A stretch of DNA of 9,131 nucleotides, from positions 1-9,131 of the forward strand of contig RPQV01000101.1 in assembly GCA_003818595.1 (NCBI GenBank), in the 5' to 3' direction. The notes under the pieces are model-generated. The model made no database searches, was not told the DNA's origin, and was given only the letters and a program-made list of their open reading frames with translations. This document shows positions 7,144-9,131 of the stretch, one piece after another. The DNA is from Calditrichota bacterium (GTDB lineage: Bacteria; Zhuqueibacterota; Zhuqueibacteria; Residuimicrobiales; Krinioviventaceae). Position numbers and translations under genes: made by a program. Within the stretch, counting starts at the first letter, position 1, and the number at the start of each line of letters is the position of its first letter.

Positions 7144-7167
7144 GAGCGAATAATGATTCGCCCCCTA
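7144..7167 (-). repeat. Palindromic repeat unit, copy 2, containing the clpC stop codon
   Basis: GCGAAT (7146-7151), loop AATG, ATTCGC (7156-7161) gives a 6-bp stem. Read on the minus strand the unit starts TAGGGGGCGAAT, and its TAG is the clpC stop codon. It differs from copy 1 by one extra G and by a mismatch at the outer stem pair. With copy 1 it frames the 73-bp gap between the convergent genes, so a bidirectional 3'-end function is plausible. A T-poor sequence follows on the minus strand, so it is not a classic intrinsic terminator. Confidence 0.72.
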
Positions 7168-9131
7168 CGCCTCTAATTGCTCCGAACGGGATTTTGATGT
7201 ATCCGCATCGTCGATGTTTGCCGAACCATCGACCTGATTCATGACCAACGCGTCTTTGACATTCTCAATCACGATGCGCGATCCATTGGCAAATGTTCCC
7301 TTTAATAGCTCCTCGGCAATCGGATCTTCGATATATTTCTGAATCGTTCGCTTGAGTGGTCGAGCTCCATACACCGGATCAAAACCGTGTTCAGCAATAA
7401 ATTCTTTTGCCTTTTCCGTCAGTTCAATATTGATGCTGCGGTTGGAAACCTTTTCCAGCATTTCATGAATGACAATATCAATTATTTTGGTCATATCACG
7501 ACGGTCAAGCTGCCGAAACACCACAATCTCATCAACCCGATTCAGAAACTCGGGATTAAAGGTGTGCTTGACCTGTTCGATGATGCGGTCGCGCATATTT
7601 TCATAATTGCTGACGTCATCATTTTTGGTGAATCCGAAACCGCCGCTCTTGGTCACTTCGCGAGCGCCAATATTGGAGGTCATGATCAACACCGTGTTCT
7701 TGAAATCGACTTTGCGACCGAGGCTGTCGGTCACATGTCCCTCATCTAAAATCTGCAGCAGAATATTGAATACATCGGGATGCGCTTTTTCGAGTTCATC
7801 GAACAGAACAACCGCATAGGGATGGCGACGAACTTTTTCGGTAAGCTGACCACCTTCTTCATAACCGACATACCCGGGAGGTGCGCCTGTCAATCGCGAC
7901 ACAGAAAACTTTTCCATATATTCGGACATGTCGATGCGGATCAATGAATTTTCATCATTGAACATGTATTTGGCCAATTCTTTTGCCAAGTAGGTTTTGC
8001 CGACGCCGGTGGGTCCGAGAAAAATAAAAGAACCGATGGGCCGGTTGGGATCTTTGAGACCGGCGCGCGTACGACGAATGGCGCGACTCAACATTTCAAT
8101 GACCGGATCCTGGCCGATAACCCGTTTCTGCAATTCGTCCGACATGTTTAAAAGTTTGTCGGATTCCGATTGAGCGACACGGGTGACGGGAATTTTGGTC
8201 ATCAAAGAAACCACTTCTGCGACATCGTCACCAGTCACTTCCGCCCAGCGCTCATCCTGCTCGACGTTCCAGCGGAACTTGGTTTCTTCCAACTCCTGCG
8301 CCAACTGCTTTTCTCGATCGCGAAGGATTGCCGCTTTTTCAAAATTCTGTGAACGAACAACGGCATCCTTTTCGGCGCGAACTCGTTTCATCTCCTCTTC
8401 AATTTTGGTGATCTCTTTGGGAACAACAATATTGGATAAATGAACCCGAGCTCCGGTCTCATCCATCACATCAATGGACTTGTCGGGTTGAAAACGATCG
8501 CTGATGTAACGGTCTGAAAGGTTGACAATTTCACGAATAGCCTCTTCGGTGAAACGAACACGATGATGAGATTCATACCGGCTCTGCAGTCCTTTAATAA
8601 TTTCATAGCTCTCTTCAAGCGTCGGAGGATCCACCATCACTTTTTGAAAACGACGTTCCAATGCCCCATCTTTTTCGATATATTGCCGATATTCATCCAG
8701 GGTCGTCGCTCCGATACACTGCAGTTCGCCGCGAGAGAGCGCCGGCTTGAACATGTTGGAGGCATCGAGAGACCCGGAAGCACCGCCCGCACCGACGATG
8801 GTGTGCAGTTCGTCTATGAACAAAATCACATCCCGCTGTTTCATCAGTTCATTGATGATCGCCTTCATGCGCTCCTCGAACTGACCGCGGTATTTGGTGC
8901 CGGCAACGATCGCACCCAAATCGAGCGTCACCACGCGCTTGTTGTACAAGAGCCGTGGAACCTTTTTCTCGATTATCCGCAATGCCAATCCTTCGGCAAT
9001 TGCCGTCTTGCCGACGCCCGGCTCGCCGATGAGTACCGGATTGTTTTTCTTGCGCCGACTGAGTATTTGCGCTACGCGTTGAATTTCCGCATCGCGACCA
9101 ATGATGGGATCCAATTTACCATCCCGCGCCA
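7165..9131 (-). CDS. clpC: ATP-dependent Clp protease ATPase subunit ClpC, N-terminal part beyond the window
   Basis: Cytoplasmic AAA+ unfoldase that feeds substrates to ClpP. The window holds the last 654 codons; the frame is open to the right edge and reads ARDGKLDPIIGRD, the normal junction after the N-domain, so TTG at 9114 is not a real start. Counting from that Leu as 1: first Walker A GEPGVGKT (30-37), pore loop KYRG (74-77), Walker B ILFIDE (97-102), arginine-finger region ALERRF (151-156), then a middle domain with a UVR motif (about 242-276, SQNFEKAAILRDREKQL), which marks ClpC rather than ClpA or ClpB. The second ATPase has Walker A GPTGVGKT (367-374), pore loop GYVG (414-417), Walker B VVLFDE (435-440) and the ClpP-docking loop GGFGF (491-495). 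The C-terminal domain PVYGARPLKR is intact and ends in a short acidic/polar tail. All ATPase and ClpP-contact motifs are present. Any clp operon partners or upstream regulator lie to the right, unseen. Confidence 0.97.
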   Translation of the reverse strand, partial: ARDGKLDPIIGRDAEIQRVAQILSRRKKNNPVLIGEPGVGKTAIAEGLALRIIEKKVPRLLYNKRVVTLDLGAIVAGTKYRGQFEERMKAIINELMKQRDVILFIDELHTIVGAGGASGSLDASNMFKPALSRGELQCIGATTLDEYRQYIEKDGALERRFQKVMVDPPTLEESYEIIKGLQSRYESHHRVRFTEEAIREIVNLSDRYISDRFQPDKSIDVMDETGARVHLSNIVVPKEITKIEEEMKRVRAEKDAVVRSQNFEKAAILRDREKQLAQELEETKFRWNVEQDERWAEVTGDDVAEVVSLMTKIPVTRVAQSESDKLLNMSDELQKRVIGQDPVIEMLSRAIRRTRAGLKDPNRPIGSFIFLGPTGVGKTYLAKELAKYMFNDENSLIRIDMSEYMEKFSVSRLTGAPPGYVGYEEGGQLTEKVRRHPYAVVLFDELEKAHPDVFNILLQILDEGHVTDSLGRKVDFKNTVLIMTSNIGAREVTKSGGFGFTKNDDVSNYENMRDRIIEQVKHTFNPEFLNRVDEIVVFRQLDRRDMTKIIDIVIHEMLEKVSNRSINIELTEKAKEFIAEHGFDPVYGARPLKRTIQKYIEDPIAEELLKGTFANGSRIVIENVKDALVMNQVDGSANIDDADTSKSRSEQLEA

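Noticed and set aside
7094..7162. The repeated 17-mer as a mini CRISPR array or attachment sites
   Set aside because: There are only two copies, the spacer is 35 bp, no cas gene or integrase is visible, and the units are internally palindromic and tied to the two gene ends.
9112..9114. TTG at 9114 as the start of clpC
   Set aside because: The open frame and family similarity (ARDGK) continue upstream to the window edge, so it is an internal Leu codon.

Overview
The window looks like a piece of a bacterial chromosome from the Fibrobacteres-Chlorobi-Bacteroidetes (FCB) side of the tree, most plausibly Calditrichota, KSB1 or a relative. This is inferred from the YPNPFNP-type C-terminal sorting module on a secreted protease, a Big_5-type lipoprotein of the kind common in Bacteroidota and allies, and a ClpC carrying a UVR motif. 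No RNA gene, insertion sequence, phage gene or CRISPR array is visible, and base composition looks even throughout, with no sign of recent transfer.

Left part, minus strand (1-4641): two consecutive genes for secreted papain-family (C1A) cysteine peptidases. The upstream one (2296-4641, 781 aa) is complete: signal peptide, short propeptide, catalytic domain with an intact Gln-Cys-His-Asn set, an Ig-like domain, a CARDB-like domain, a jelly-roll (MAM/immune-inhibitor-A-like) domain and a C-terminal sorting domain. The downstream one (2179 down to base 1, at least 726 aa) runs off the left edge. It is an intact paralogue of the same plan, except that a second jelly-roll-like domain of roughly 200 residues is inserted inside its Ig-like domain. 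A 199-bp region separates the protease pair from the divergent plus-strand genes; it holds a good sigma70-like promoter for the proteases and overlapping inverted repeats.

Middle part, plus strand (4841-7091): a compact 170-aa single-domain asparaginase-family protein, followed 46 bp later by a 563-aa lipoprotein with several Big_5 (bacterial Ig-like) domains and two acidic, calcium-loop-like segments. They are probably co-transcribed, but no functional link is evident from sequence.

Right part, minus strand (7165-9131): the last 654 codons of clpC, the cytoplasmic AAA+ unfoldase of the ClpCP protease. It converges on the lipoprotein gene. The 73-bp gap between them is bracketed by two copies of a palindrome built on GCGAATAATGATTCGCC, and the TAG stop codons of both genes are part of these repeat units.

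No wholly new system is evident. The points most worth a second look are the paralogous protease pair with its nested domain insertion, the convergent stop codons embedded in a repeated palindrome, and the single-domain asparaginase.
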